Shown here piece after piece: positions 5,087 to 5,228 of a stretch of 5,228 bases of DNA. The stretch's first letter is position 1, and each line of letters starts with the position of its first letter. A model generated the notes under the pieces. It was not told the DNA's origin. It made no database searches and was given only the letters and a program-made list of their open reading frames with translations. This stretch comes from Flavobacteriales bacterium UBA2040. Its GTDB lineage: Bacteria; Bacteroidota; Bacteroidia; Flavobacteriales_D; Crocinitomicaceae. Both the position numbers and the translations under genes were made by a program. The stretch is from NCBI GenBank assembly GCA_002332715.1, contig DDBE01000038.1, positions 476 to 5,703 on the forward strand, written 5' to 3'.

Positions 5087-5228
5087 TTCTCATTTGAATT
5101 CTCAATGGAACCTTCAACAGTCGCGTTAATCGAATTGTTGGAGGTTTTTTTTTGCTCTTTAGTTTTATCCGATTTTAAATATCCCATATCATACATGGCG
5201 ATGGTAGCCGCAACTATTGTTACCACTG
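5083..5228 (-). CDS. C-terminal part of an unidentified, possibly membrane protein (cut by window end)
   Basis: On the minus strand a frame is open from the window edge to a TAG at 5083-5085, giving 47 complete codons. It starts with a hydrophobic stretch VVTIVAATIAMYDMGYL that could be the last membrane segment, then a Lys-rich stretch (KSDKTKEQKK) and a polar Asn/Ser/Glu-rich tail ending in SNEN. This pattern suits the cytoplasmic tail of a small or multi-pass membrane protein, but 47 residues do not allow a family call. Its stop overlaps the stop of the plus-strand T9SS tail frame by 3 bases (convergent), and its last codons run across the plus-strand terminator. It may be a real gene end or chance read-through. 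Confidence 0.4.
   Translation of the reverse strand, partial: VVTIVAATIAMYDMGYLKSDKTKEQKKTSNNSINATVEGSIENSNEN
5109..5153 (+). terminator. Intrinsic (rho-independent) terminator after the T9SS tail
   Basis: The stem 5109-5119 pairs with 5136-5146 over 11 base pairs, including one U-G at 5114/5141. A smaller TCG/CGA pairing is possible in the loop, and nine consecutive T follow at 5145-5153. The wobble pair forms only in plus-strand RNA (it would be A-C in minus-strand RNA), and the T-run is on the plus side, so it points to plus-strand transcripts, i.e. those reading the T9SS tail frame that stops 22 bases earlier. Confidence 0.75.

Overview
The window looks like core chromosome of a member of the Bacteroidota, most likely Flavobacteriales. 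I infer this from a gliding-type ABC ATPase (GldA), a type IX secretion (T9SS) C-terminal sorting domain, exact TAnnTTTG promoter -7 elements placed almost on top of start codons, no Shine-Dalgarno sequences before most genes, and AT-rich codon use. A family such as Crocinitomicaceae is possible but cannot be settled from this sequence.

Layout from left to right: an inverted repeat (13-75) lies just past the 3' end of dtd. A two-gene minus-strand operon follows, rsgA (530-1480) then dtd (81-533), joined by an ATGA overlap. A divergent intergenic region holds the rsgA promoter and a second inverted repeat (1509-1577). Next come gldA (1646-2551, plus), a third inverted repeat (2560-2640) and tyrS (2663-3943, plus). 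A short GC-rich hairpin separates tyrS from the convergent truA (4014-4748, minus, GTG start). Divergent from truA is a small open frame that is only a T9SS sorting tail (4790-5086), followed by a good intrinsic terminator. The last bases encode the C-terminal end of an unidentified minus-strand protein that runs off the window. No gene-free stretch exceeds about 170 bases.

Four of the seven coding features serve translation: RsgA matures the 30S subunit, Dtd hydrolyses D-aminoacyl-tRNA, TyrS charges tRNA-Tyr and TruA modifies tRNA anticodon arms. Dtd and TyrS are linked biochemically, because D-Tyr-tRNA-Tyr made by TyrRS is a classical Dtd substrate. GldA and the sorting tail belong instead to the gliding and secretion machinery typical of this phylum.

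I found no new multi-gene system. Two signals are worth following. Three intergenic inverted repeats have unrelated core words but arms built on a 7-8 base period. The T9SS tail appears to have lost its cargo protein and signal peptide.
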